Source: Croceibacterium_A sp965977975 (lineage in GTDB: Bacteria; Pseudomonadota; Alphaproteobacteria; Sphingomonadales; Sphingomonadaceae). Taken from it: a DNA stretch of 31,219 nt. Positions 1-7,004 of the stretch are shown here, in pieces. Location of the stretch: assembly GCA_965977975.1 (NCBI GenBank), contig CBHCZH010000027.1, positions 1 through 31,219 on the forward strand. Direction: 5' to 3'. The notes under the pieces were generated by a model. That model saw only the letters and a program-made list of their open reading frames with translations, did no database searches and was not told the origin of the DNA. A program made the position numbers and the translations under genes. Numbering within the stretch: the stretch's first letter is position 1; the number at the start of each line of letters is the position of its first letter.

Positions 1-22
1 GGTGCGGCACGGTTGGCCTAGA

Positions 23-201
23 CCCTGTTACACCCACTCGGGAGCACCGTGACGGAGCCGATTTTGGCCGAGTGCAAGGCGCGAGGAGGGAGCGATGGGT
101 TTCCATCGTGACCGACGAGCAACGCTGCAATCGGCCAAAAGCGGCCCTCCGCTTCGCGGTCGCCTTGGCGATCACGGCGCTTCCGAGTGGGTGTAACAGG
201 G
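23..201. repeat. Long imperfect palindrome with 30-bp terminal inverted repeats (MITE-like or structured terminator)
   Basis: The arms at 23-52 and 172-201 are reverse complements over 30 bp with two mismatches; the outer part reads CCCTGTTACACCCACTCGG. A second nested inverted repeat (about 56-75 against 130-150) shares the core TTTTGGCCGA, with about two mismatches in 20 bp. At the centre (about 102-117) is a hairpin CGATGG-GTTT-CCATCG. A possible 3-bp CTA lies on both sides. The element ends a few bases before the stop codon of the VOC gene, and a reading frame from the left edge closes with TAG at 19-21, so it may sit between two converging genes. No transposase is present. It could be a MITE-like element or a bidirectional terminator; the sequence alone does not decide. 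Confidence 0.7.
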
Positions 202-207
202 GCTAAG

Positions 208-594
208 TCACTCCGGCTTGTGGCACACCGCCTCGACGTTGATGCCGTCGGGGTCGAGCACGAACGCGCCGTAGTAATTCGGGTGGTAGTGGGCGCGAAT
301 GCCGGGAGGTCCGTTGTCACGGCCGCCGTTGGCCATGGCTTCTTCGTAGAACGCGTCGACTTGCGCCCGCGTGTCGGCGGCGAAGGCGACATGCATGCCC
401 GCCCCGCGCGCACCGCCGCTTCCGAACCAGAAGAACGGGTGCCCGTCCTTTCCCATGCCGATGCCGTGGTAGCCGCCGGTCATCTCCGGTGTGACTTCCA
501 TGACATTCGTCATGCCGAGGGGGGCCAGCGCGGCTTCATAGAAGCGGCGGGACGCGTCGAAGTCCCCACAACCGATGCCCATATGATCGATCAT
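208..594 (-). CDS. VOC (glyoxalase/bleomycin-resistance fold) family protein
   Basis: This 128-residue protein has the single-domain vicinal-oxygen-chelate pattern. It starts MIDHMGIGCGDFDASRRFYEAAL, with His4 in the usual first metal-ligand position, and ends near FVLDPDGINVEAV, where the final Glu is the usual last ligand. A strong Shine-Dalgarno sequence (AAGGAGG) lies just before the ATG. It lies 16 bp downstream of the lysoplasmalogenase-like gene on the same strand and is the last gene of a probable three-gene operon that runs into the palindrome at 23-201. Members of this group include glyoxalase I-like and dioxygenase-like proteins, and the substrate cannot be told from the sequence. 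The family call is firm; the reaction is unknown. Confidence 0.88.
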   Translation of the reverse strand: MIDHMGIGCGDFDASRRFYEAALAPLGMTNVMEVTPEMTGGYHGIGMGKDGHPFFWFGSGGARGAGMHVAFAADTRAQVDAFYEEAMANGGRDNGPPGIRAHYHPNYYGAFVLDPDGINVEAVCHKPE

Positions 595-610
595 TCCTGC
601 CTCCTTCGCC

Positions 611-1297
611 TCACCTGCTGCTGACGAGTTTCAACTCGGGGTCGCGTTTGCGCAAACTCTGCGCGACTCCGGTCGCGATCAGCAGCTGGCCGAGGTAGTA
701 GATCGGCCAGACCAGGACTTGTGGCACGATGTTGCCCTGCAGCGGTCCCATCTCGGCGAACAGCAGCAGGTCCGATATCAGGAACAGCACCGCGCCTGCG
801 CCGACGCGATAGCGCGGGAACACGCTCGCCCAGGCGCTAGCTGCCATCGCGCCGAGCGCCAGCGCATAGAGGCCGACATTGAACGCCTCGCCGCGATCGG
901 CGGGAAGCAGCCAGCCAACGAACGGCGTCAGCAACAGCATCGCGGCAACCGCGGCTTTCTGGCTCGACATGAGCTCAGGCCGCCGATTGCGCAAGTAAAC
1001 GCCCATCGCCATCACGTGATAGGCGAAGAACAGCAGGCCGCCGATCAGCCGGTCCGCCTCGATCTCGAGCGCCATGTCGCCGAGCGAGGCGGCGCCGAAC
1101 GCCCAAGCCATCAGCCGCGCGTCGGGACTGGAATGACGCAGCCACAAGTAGGCCGCGAGCAGCGCGACCGCGGCACCCTTGAGCGGGATCAGATAGAGCT
1201 CGGGCCAAGGTCCCCAGCGCAAGTAGTAGAAGGCGAGCGCAGCTGCGATGCTGGCAAGCAGCAGCGGACGTTTTTCGGCAAGGGCGCGGCGGGGCAT
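611..1297 (-). CDS. Lysoplasmalogenase-like integral membrane protein (YhhN/TMEM86 family)
   Basis: This 228-residue protein is almost entirely hydrophobic, with about seven or eight membrane-spanning segments. It has the YhhN family pattern: a central ASLGDMALEIE segment with acidic residues inside the membrane, followed by LLFFAYHVMAMGVYLR, and a second acidic pair near SDLLLFAEM. YhhN/TMEM86 proteins hydrolyse the vinyl-ether bond of lysoplasmalogens in animals; in bacteria the role is mostly inferred and plasmalogens are not expected here. It starts with ATG and is the middle gene of a minus-strand cluster, 39 bp after the glycolipid-binding-like gene. That pairing hints at a lipid-related role for the cluster, but this is inference. 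Confidence 0.82.
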   Translation of the reverse strand: MPRRALAEKRPLLLASIAAALAFYYLRWGPWPELYLIPLKGAAVALLAAYLWLRHSSPDARLMAWAFGAASLGDMALEIEADRLIGGLLFFAYHVMAMGVYLRNRRPELMSSQKAAVAAMLLLTPFVGWLLPADRGEAFNVGLYALALGAMAASAWASVFPRYRVGAGAVLFLISDLLLFAEMGPLQGNIVPQVLVWPIYYLGQLLIATGVAQSLRKRDPELKLVSSR

Positions 1298-1336
1298 GTT
1301 GGGAGGCGTAGCGCCGTGCCGCGTTGACGCAAGAGG

Positions 1337-1894
1337 TCAGCCTTCCGGTTCCATCTCCCATAGGCCGGGATAGAGCCGCACGAAGCCGCTGGCGGCCATC
1401 TCGAGCGTCGCTTCGTAGCCCGCCGTCGGCGAGCTGTACCGGTAACGATCCGCCGTCGTCCGTCGATAGCGCTGCGGCAATCGTATCAAGGTCTTCTCGC
1501 CCACATCGAACCATGCGGCGGAAATCTCGGCTTCGTCCCCTACCGCAAGGTCGGCGTGCAGCAGTTGCTGGAGGTTGGTGGCCGGCGTGAAACCGAAATC
1601 GAGATGAACCAGATCGCCGAGGCCGGGCACGATCTCGCCGTCGAGCCACCATTCGCCGTCCGCGCGACGAAACTCGTGCCGGAAGGATCGGCCCGAGCGA
1701 TGGCCAACAATGACAGCTCCGCGCGTCGCAAAGTCCGCGGCAAGGTCGACCGAGTAGCGTAGCCCGGTTGGCCCGTTTTCGCGAAAAGCCGCATAGCCTT
1801 CCAATTTCCAGCCCTCGCCTACTTGCGTGAGCCGCGCGGCGTCGTGACCAGGTTGGTCGAGACGCCGCCAGAAAGCATGAGTTCTGCCGCCCAT
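1337..1894 (-). CDS. Putative glycolipid-binding family protein (DUF1089-like)
   Basis: The protein has 185 residues from the chosen ATG. The N-terminal FWRRLDQPGHDAARL, the central DGEWWLDGEIVPGLGDLVHLDFGFTPATN and the late YRYSSPTAGYEATLEM fit the soluble glycolipid-binding family (DUF1089, PF06475 from memory), a beta-rich fold of unproven function. The start at 1894 is preferred because GGGAGGT lies about 9 bp before it; a TTG at 1924 would add ten residues and would place that site inside the gene. The gene is divergent from trmFO, with only about 50 bp between them, so the two promoters must overlap or abut. It is likely the first gene of the operon with the YhhN-like and VOC genes. Confidence 0.75.
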   Translation of the reverse strand: MGGRTHAFWRRLDQPGHDAARLTQVGEGWKLEGYAAFRENGPTGLRYSVDLAADFATRGAVIVGHRSGRSFRHEFRRADGEWWLDGEIVPGLGDLVHLDFGFTPATNLQQLLHADLAVGDEAEISAAWFDVGEKTLIRLPQRYRRTTADRYRYSSPTAGYEATLEMAASGFVRLYPGLWEMEPEG

Positions 1895-1953
1895 CGAACC
1901 TGCGACCTCCCTTCGGCTTACCAAATGCGCGACAAGCCGATATGGGCACCGCC

Positions 1954-3339
1954 ATGCATCAGGTTCACATCATCGGCGGCGGCCTCGCCGGCAGCGAGGC
2001 GGCGTGGCAGCTCGCCCAGCGCGGCGTAAAAGTGCGGCTGTCGGAAATGCGCGGAGGGGGCGGCGAGACTCCCGCCCACCAGACCGACGGGCTCGCCGAA
2101 CTGGTCTGCTCGAACAGCTTCCGCTCCGACGATCACGAGCACAACGCGGTCGGTTTGCTGCATCACGAAATGCGGCGCCTGGACTCGCTGATCATGCGTG
2201 CGGGTGAGGCGGCGCGCGTCCCGGCGGGCTCGGCGATGGCGGTCGACCGCGACGTCTTCAGCCGCGAAGTGCAGGCGACGCTCGAAGCGCATCCGAATGT
2301 GGAGATCGTGCGCGAGAAGGTCGATGCTTTGCCGGCCGAGGGTCCGACCATCATCGCTACCGGCCCGCTGACCGCCGCTTCGCTTGCCGACAGCATCGGT
2401 CGCGCGACAGGTGCCGAGAGCCTCGCGTTCTTCGACGCGATCGCACCGATCGTCCACCGCGACAGCATCGACATGGCGATTTGCTGGATGGCCGCCCGGT
2501 GGGACAAGGGCGGCAAGGACTACATCAACTGCCCGATGGACAAAGAGCAGTACCTCGCGTTTCACCAGGGCCTTCTCGACGGCGAAAAGACCAGCTTCAA
2601 GGATTGGGAAGCGAACACGCCCTACTTCGAGGGCTGCATGCCGATCGAGGTCATGGCCGAACGCGGCGTGGACACCTTGCGCTACGGCCCGATGAAGCCG
2701 GTCGGGCTCGACGATCCGCGCACGGGGCGCTGGCCTTATGCGGTCGTCCAGCTCAGGCAGGACAACAAGCTCGGCACGCTTTGGAACATGGTCGGCTTTC
2801 AGACCAAGCTGAAGCACGCCGAGCAGGTGCGCCTGTTCCGCACGATCCCGGGCCTCGAGAAGGCCGAGTTCGCGCGGCTCGGCGGACTCCATCGCAATAC
2901 GTTTCTCAATTCGCCGACGCTGCTCGACCGGGAGCTAAGGCTGAAGACGGCGCCACACGTTCGGTTCGCCGGGCAGATCACGGGGTGCGAAGGCTATGTG
3001 GAAAGCTCGGCGGTCGGGCTTCTGGCGGGGCTGATGACGGCGGCCGAGCTCAGCGGGCGCGAGTGGGTCTCACCGCCCCGCACCACTGCGATGGGCGCGC
3101 TGCTCGCGCATATCACCGGCGACGCCGAGGCCGAGAGCTATCAGCCGATGAACGTCAATTTCGGTCTGTTTCCGCCGTTGCCCGACGTGAAGAAGAAGCA
3201 GCGCAAGGAAGCCTACACCGAGCGCGCCAAGGCCGATTTTGGGGATTGGTTGACGGCTTCTCCCCTCTCGCAAGCGGGAGGGGCCGGGGGTGGGCCCATC
3301 ACCGAAACGCCCGAGATGAGCTCACAGGCCCACCCCTAA
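1954..3339 (+). CDS. trmFO: Methylenetetrahydrofolate-tRNA-(uracil-5-)-methyltransferase TrmFO
   Basis: This FAD- and folate-dependent enzyme makes ribothymidine at position 54 of tRNA. The protein opens with a dinucleotide-binding motif, VHIIGGGLAGSEAAWQLA, and then has the family's TPAHQTDGLAELVCSNSFRSD. The later FEGCMPIEVMAERG holds the conserved Cys thought to act in methyl transfer. Near the C-terminus are GQITGCEGYVESSAVGLLAGL and NVNFGLFPPL. The ATG at 1954 aligns with family N-termini; an in-frame ATG at 1942 would add four residues. The normal protein appears to end near ADFGDWL. The last roughly 25 residues (ASPLSQAGGAGG...) are encoded by a structured repeat, which also supplies the stop codon. 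Its convergent neighbour is the EF-hand gene. Confidence 0.97.
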   Translation: MHQVHIIGGGLAGSEAAWQLAQRGVKVRLSEMRGGGGETPAHQTDGLAELVCSNSFRSDDHEHNAVGLLHHEMRRLDSLIMRAGEAARVPAGSAMAVDRDVFSREVQATLEAHPNVEIVREKVDALPAEGPTIIATGPLTAASLADSIGRATGAESLAFFDAIAPIVHRDSIDMAICWMAARWDKGGKDYINCPMDKEQYLAFHQGLLDGEKTSFKDWEANTPYFEGCMPIEVMAERGVDTLRYGPMKPVGLDDPRTGRWPYAVVQLRQDNKLGTLWNMVGFQTKLKHAEQVRLFRTIPGLEKAEFARLGGLHRNTFLNSPTLLDRELRLKTAPHVRFAGQITGCEGYVESSAVGLLAGLMTAAELSGREWVSPPRTTAMGALLAHITGDAEAESYQPMNVNFGLFPPLPDVKKKQRKEAYTERAKADFGDWLTASPLSQAGGAGGGPITETPEMSSQAHP

Positions 3340-3362
3340 CCCCTCCCGCAAGCGGGAGGGGA
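3260..3362. repeat. Double-hairpin GC-rich repeat between convergent genes; encodes the TrmFO tail
   Basis: Two near-identical hairpins of the CCCCTCCCGC / GCGGGAGGGG type lie at 3262-3283 and 3340-3361. Between them GGGGTGGGCC (3287-3296) pairs perfectly with GGCCCACCCC (3327-3336), so the whole element can fold into a three-part cruciform. It lies between trmFO and the EF-hand gene, which converge, and probably serves as a bidirectional terminator. A degenerate single hairpin of the same type is found at 27499-27521. The left half is translated as the last residues of TrmFO. Confidence 0.8.
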
Positions 3363-3364
3363 AC

Positions 3365-3817
3365 TCAGCAGTTACATCTCGCCGTCGAACTCGGGCGCGG
3401 CGCCGTCGTGGCGAACTCCTTCTGAGTCAGCTCCCGGTCGCCATCGGTATCGGCCTGATCGAAGCGTTGCGCCGTCGTCACCGCCCACTCTTCGAAGGTC
3501 AGCAAGTTGTTGCCGTCGGCATCGAGGTCGCGGAACGCGTCGGTCCGGGTCGAGAGCATCTCGCTGCGCGTGATCTTGAGGTCGCGGTTGCGATCGTAGC
3601 GGAAGAACCGGCGCTGTTCCCGCGAAAGCTCGGTCGCTTCGGGCGGCGCCGGTCCTTCGAGCCCGGCAATATCGGCGCTCGGCAGGCCGGTGGGCTGAGC
3701 TGTCGGCGCGGTCGGCGGTGGGGCGCCTTGTTCCACCTCGGCGCGGCCTTGCAGCCAGAACAGCCCGACCGCGACCAGCACGAGCGCGCCAAATGCCCCC
3801 AGCACGATGCGGTTCAA
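3365..3817 (-). CDS. Membrane-anchored or secreted EF-hand calcium-binding protein
   Basis: This 150-residue protein has one N-terminal hydrophobic segment (about residues 5-22), a Pro/Ala/Thr-rich linker (30-60) and then EF-hand loops. Loop one is Asp75-Glu86 (DRNRDLKITRSE), loop two Asp99-Glu110 (DADGNNLLTFEE), loop three Asp123-Glu134 (DTDGDRELTQKE); the first and third keep acidic residues at positions 1, 5 and 12. It ends with Cys-Asn-Cys. The domain is probably periplasmic and binds calcium. Its partner is unknown. It follows the squalene-synthase-like gene by 30 bp on the same strand. The stop codon lies just outside the GC-rich repeat; the next frame would end EFDGEM, so a recent frameshift at the tail cannot be excluded. 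Confidence 0.85.
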   Translation of the reverse strand: MNRIVLGAFGALVLVAVGLFWLQGRAEVEQGAPPPTAPTAQPTGLPSADIAGLEGPAPPEATELSREQRRFFRYDRNRDLKITRSEMLSTRTDAFRDLDADGNNLLTFEEWAVTTAQRFDQADTDGDRELTQKEFATTAPRPSSTARCNC

Positions 3818-3847
3818 AGCCAGCCCCCTTCCGTTCGAGCCTGCACG

Positions 3848-4525
3848 CTACCGTCCGGCGAGCCCGATCCGCAAGGCCAGAAGCGTGCTGCCCGGGCCGC
3901 TCATCAGCGGCGTGCCGCCTCGCCCGAGAGACCTGGCGCCGAGCGCCGCGAGAACGGCGAGAGGACGTAGCGAAGCGGACAGCGGCGGGGGCACGAGATC
4001 GCGGCCGTATTCGACGACCAGCTCGCGTTCCGCACCATCGGAGATGTTGGCGGCGAGATCGGCGAGCGCCCATATCCGGGCGGCTTTCTCGGCATTCTCG
4101 GCCGATCCGACTCCCAACTCGCGGGCAAGGCACGCGAACGCGCGGCCGCGGCCTGCGACAAAATCGGCGATCGCCAGGGGCGTCAGCGTTTCGGCGAGCA
4201 GCGCTTCCCACCCCACCGCAAGGTCGGACAATCCGGACGGGTCGCGCCAGGCGCGCAGCGAATCGAGCACCGGCTCGCCGCGCGGCCATTCCGCCGCCGG
4301 CCGCGCCAGCGCATCCCGCCACCAGGCGAGCCGCAACTGGGCAGCGATCGGTTCGCGCCGCGCCCGAAGGATTGCAGCGAGTCGGGAATCGAGAGCCAGC
4401 AAGGCCGCGGTCGCCTGCCGGGCCCTCGCCGGGGCGTAAGTCAACGCCAGCCTTTGCGGCTGCGGAAGCTCGCTCGCGAGGCTCGCCATCGGCGCGGCAT
4501 CGCCCGCCGTAAGCGCTTCCGTCAA
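3848..4525 (-). CDS. Squalene/phytoene synthase-like protein, probably non-catalytic
   Basis: This 225-residue all-helical protein is recognised by YAPARARQATAALLALDSRLA, then AAQLRLAWWRDAL and the late LADLAANISDGAE, which match the squalene/phytoene synthase fold and resemble the mitochondrial assembly factor NDUFAF6. The two Asp-rich motifs (DxxxD) that bind the diphosphate substrate through magnesium are missing at both expected places, and the protein is shorter than true synthases (about 290-350 residues). A non-catalytic role is therefore more likely than sterol or carotenoid synthesis. The start shown is TTG; an ATG at 4489 is the alternative, and neither has a clear ribosome site. 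It is divergent from the first TadG gene. Confidence 0.8.
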   Translation of the reverse strand: MTEALTAGDAAPMASLASELPQPQRLALTYAPARARQATAALLALDSRLAAILRARREPIAAQLRLAWWRDALARPAAEWPRGEPVLDSLRAWRDPSGLSDLAVGWEALLAETLTPLAIADFVAGRGRAFACLARELGVGSAENAEKAARIWALADLAANISDGAERELVVEYGRDLVPPPLSASLRPLAVLAALGARSLGRGGTPLMSGPGSTLLALRIGLAGR

Positions 4526-4644
4526 GGCGCTAAGCGGGATCTGCTCGTTGACACTTCCTTAACTCTGCCACTGCACGATGCGCTTACCAAACATCGCTAC
4601 GGCTGCGGTTTCAAAGGTCTAGGGCAACAGGCGGGCAATTCGGG
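4526..4644 (+). promoter_or_regulatory. Intergenic control region upstream of the first TadG/E trio
   Basis: This 119-bp divergent spacer carries a perfect TTGACA (4548-4553), but 17 bp further on there is only a poor -10 (around 4570-4576). CTTAACTC at about 4558 resembles half of a CtrA-type TTAAC site, and TTTAACC also occurs at about 6953 in the spacer before the second trio. CtrA control of tad pilus genes is known in Caulobacter; here it is only suggested by these short matches. Confidence 0.3.
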
Positions 4645-5985
4645 ATGCGCAGCTACCTCCGCAGGAAACTGGCCGAACTGTGCCGTTGCAAGAGCGGCAA
4701 CGCGGTGATGCTGACAGCGCTCGGCTTGCCGGTTCTTCTCGGCGCGACGGGATACGGCGTCGATACCGCCCAGTATTACATGTATCAGCGCGAGCTGCAG
4801 CACGCGGTCGACCAGGCCGCGATCGGCGGTGCATGGGCGCTAGCCTATGACGAGGCCGCCGATTACGAGGCGCGTGCGCTGTCGGAATACGACCATAACC
4901 AGAGCGGCCTTTCGGAAGAGGATGCCAACGACGTCGCCCCGGACGTCACTCTCGCCGATTTCGGCGAGGGCACGGACAACAGCGTGCTCGTCTCGGTTAC
5001 GATCACCCGTGACCTAACGTTCACGAGCCTGCTGTTGAACAAGCCCGCGACCATCACGGCGCGCGCGCAGGCGGCCTTTGAAGAAGGCGGCTCATATAAG
5101 GCCTGCCTGATCACGATCAGCAATGAGAACACCACCACGTTCAGCGTCGGCGGCAGCGCTACCGTGATCGCCAACTGCGGACTCGCCGCGCTCTCCTGCG
5201 GTGGCGCGATAGATCCGGCAACGGGCTTACCCAACGGCCCGCCGGCGATCGTCATCGACGGTAGCGCGACAGTCGAGACCGAGCAGATCTCGACCTGCGG
5301 AGCGGCCGATGTTCCTCCCGCGAATGAGGGAGACGTGAAGGAGGGCTTGGGATCTCTAACCGACGCATACTCCAGCATCCCCATTCCGGAACCCGACGAT
5401 TCCACACCCAACCGGACCTATGAGTGCAACAAGGGCAAGGACAAGACGGCCGCCCCGCAGCCGGGAGTGTACGAATCCATCGTCGCCAAATGTAAGACGA
5501 CATTTGCGTCGGGAATCTATTTCATCGACGGCGGCACGCTGGACCTTTCGACCAATGACCCAGTCGTGGGCATCAACGTGATGTTCGTGCTGCGGAACGG
5601 CGCAACCGTGAAGCTCGGCGGCGAGGGCGGCACCGGCAACCTGACTCTCACGCCGATGGAGGCGGCGCATTTCCTCGGCACCTCGTATGCCGACGATGCC
5701 GACGCGCTTTCCGGCATGCTGATCATCGAGGACAAGACCGGCGTCGACGAGCCCGTTGATCACCAGATCAACGGCAACGCCACCGTCAGTATCGAGGGCG
5801 TTGTCTACCTCCCGAACGGCAACATGAAAATCAACGGCACGTCGGACTCGGTCGCCGATCTGTGCTTCCAGATCTCGGCCTGGACGCTCGAGGTAAAGGG
5901 CAACGCCTACCTGAAGACTCTATGCGAAACCGATGAAACCACCGAGGTCGGTGGGGAGGTTCCGAACGTGCGGCTGATCGCATGA
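4645..5985 (+). CDS. TadG-like pseudopilin-family protein with beta-solenoid-like extracytoplasmic region
   Basis: The protein has 446 residues. The N-terminus has the TadG signature: CKSGNAVMLTALGLPVLLG (membrane helix about 17-38), then GVDTAQYYMYQRELQHAVDQAA. From about residue 150 the chain becomes repetitive and rich in Gly, Asn, Thr and Val, with phrases such as TFSVGGSATVIANCG, GIYFIDGGTLDLST, NGNATVSIEGVVYLPNGNMKINGT and SAWTLEVKGNAYL. These look like rungs of a right-handed beta-solenoid, as in related alphaproteobacterial TadG proteins that I recall. At least seven Cys suggest disulfides outside the cytoplasm. It overlaps the next gene by ATGA. No TadA, TadB, TadC, CpaB or RcpA gene lies nearby, so it is an orphan locus or works with a tad system elsewhere. 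Confidence 0.85.
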   Translation: MRSYLRRKLAELCRCKSGNAVMLTALGLPVLLGATGYGVDTAQYYMYQRELQHAVDQAAIGGAWALAYDEAADYEARALSEYDHNQSGLSEEDANDVAPDVTLADFGEGTDNSVLVSVTITRDLTFTSLLLNKPATITARAQAAFEEGGSYKACLITISNENTTTFSVGGSATVIANCGLAALSCGGAIDPATGLPNGPPAIVIDGSATVETEQISTCGAADVPPANEGDVKEGLGSLTDAYSSIPIPEPDDSTPNRTYECNKGKDKTAAPQPGVYESIVAKCKTTFASGIYFIDGGTLDLSTNDPVVGINVMFVLRNGATVKLGGEGGTGNLTLTPMEAAHFLGTSYADDADALSGMLIIEDKTGVDEPVDHQINGNATVSIEGVVYLPNGNMKINGTSDSVADLCFQISAWTLEVKGNAYLKTLCETDETTEVGGEVPNVRLIA

Positions 5986-6437
5986 CCCCGCTCGGCTTCC
6001 TTGGCAGACTGCGGCGCGACACGCGCGGCGCGATGGCGATCGAGACCGCCGTCGTCGCGCCGGTGCTGGCGCTGATGGCGATCGGATCGTTCGAAGTCGG
6101 CTCGATGGTTTCTCGCCAGCAGGAGCTGCAAAGCGCCGCCAGCGAAGCCGAGAGCATCATCCTGGCCGCCTCGGCCTCGGAAGTCGAAACCAGTTCGGCC
6201 GATATCGAGGACGTGATCGAAACCTCGCTCGATCTGGGCACCGACCAGGTTCAGCTCGACCAGCTCTTTCGCTGCGACAACGGGGCGATCAGCGACACGG
6301 CGCCTGCGTGCGCGAGCGGACAGCTCTATATCTACGTCGAGGTGGCGCTGACGGACACCTACACGCCCGTCTGGGCCAACTACGGCTTCGGCGACACGAT
6401 CAACTACAGCGTTACCCGCACGGTGATGGTGCAATGA
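5982..6437 (+). CDS. TadE-family pseudopilin-like protein
   Basis: This 151-residue protein has a short basic leader (GRLRRDTRG), then AMAIETAVVAPVLALMAIGSFEVGSMVSRQQELQSAASEAE, the typical TadE pattern of one membrane helix with a Glu at the fifth position of the hydrophobic stretch, as needed for pseudopilin processing. The rest is a small extracytoplasmic domain with two Cys (residues about 99 and 110). The ATG overlaps the previous stop (ATGA), and its own stop overlaps the next start in the same way, so the trio is probably translationally coupled. TadE proteins are minor pseudopilins of the Flp/Tad pilus; whether this one joins a pilus is unknown. Confidence 0.85.
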   Translation: MTPLGFLGRLRRDTRGAMAIETAVVAPVLALMAIGSFEVGSMVSRQQELQSAASEAESIILAASASEVETSSADIEDVIETSLDLGTDQVQLDQLFRCDNGAISDTAPACASGQLYIYVEVALTDTYTPVWANYGFGDTINYSVTRTVMVQ

Positions 6438-6886
6438 CCGGTCGCCTTTGCCATCGCTTGCTGGCCCGCATCCGGCGTGACGATCGAGGTGCGGTTCTCG
6501 TCGAGTTCGCCCTGCTCGCGCCCGTCATCCTGACCTTGCTGTTCGGCGTCGTGCAGGTCGGCATCCACATGCAGAACTACAACGCGATCCGCAATCTTGC
6601 TTCCGACGGCGCGCGCTTCGCGGTGGTCGAGTACCAGCAAGGCAACGAGCTTTCGACCACGGCCGTCCAGGCCGAGATCGAATCGCGCGGCTTCGGTCCG
6701 AAATACAACCTCAACTCCAATCTTCTCACCGTGCAGGTGACGGAGCCGGCAACGCGCATTGCCGGCCTCAAGGAAATGAACATTCGGATCACCTACGACA
6801 TGCCGGATTTCCTGGCGTTCGTGGACACCGAGGCCCTAACGCTCGACTATCAGCGTCCGGTGTTCCTGGTGATCCCGCCGGCCTGA
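6434..6886 (+). CDS. TadE-family pseudopilin-like protein
   Basis: The protein has 150 residues. The start at 6434 is chosen because it gives the family N-terminus MTGRLCHRLLARIRRDDRGA followed by VLVEFALLAPVILTLLFGVVQ, and because ATGA overlaps the preceding stop; the same frame stays open further upstream, but only inside the previous gene. The conserved Glu follows the basic leader, and one membrane helix is followed by MQNYNAIRNLASDGARFAVVEY, which is the usual TadE continuation. It is the last gene of the first trio. A 118-bp spacer then separates it from the second trio. Confidence 0.85.
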   Translation: MTGRLCHRLLARIRRDDRGAVLVEFALLAPVILTLLFGVVQVGIHMQNYNAIRNLASDGARFAVVEYQQGNELSTTAVQAEIESRGFGPKYNLNSNLLTVQVTEPATRIAGLKEMNIRITYDMPDFLAFVDTEALTLDYQRPVFLVIPPA

Positions 6887-7004
6887 GGGCTCGCTAACCT
6901 TTACCGGAAAGTCGGCCTCAGCGGCGGCTTTGCGGGGTTCGATCATCTCAATTTAACCAGCCCCGTTGGCGATACGATTACGGGGTTTCCCGTAATGCCC
7001 CCCT

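Noticed and set aside
1..21. Possible tail of an upstream gene (GAARLA then TAG)
   Set aside because: Only six codons are visible, which is too short to call a gene; mentioned only as context for the palindrome.
3372..4322. Long open frame on the minus strand overlapping the EF-hand and squalene-synthase-like genes
   Set aside because: The translation is Arg/Ala-rich with no domain and overlaps two recognisable genes; a composition shadow.
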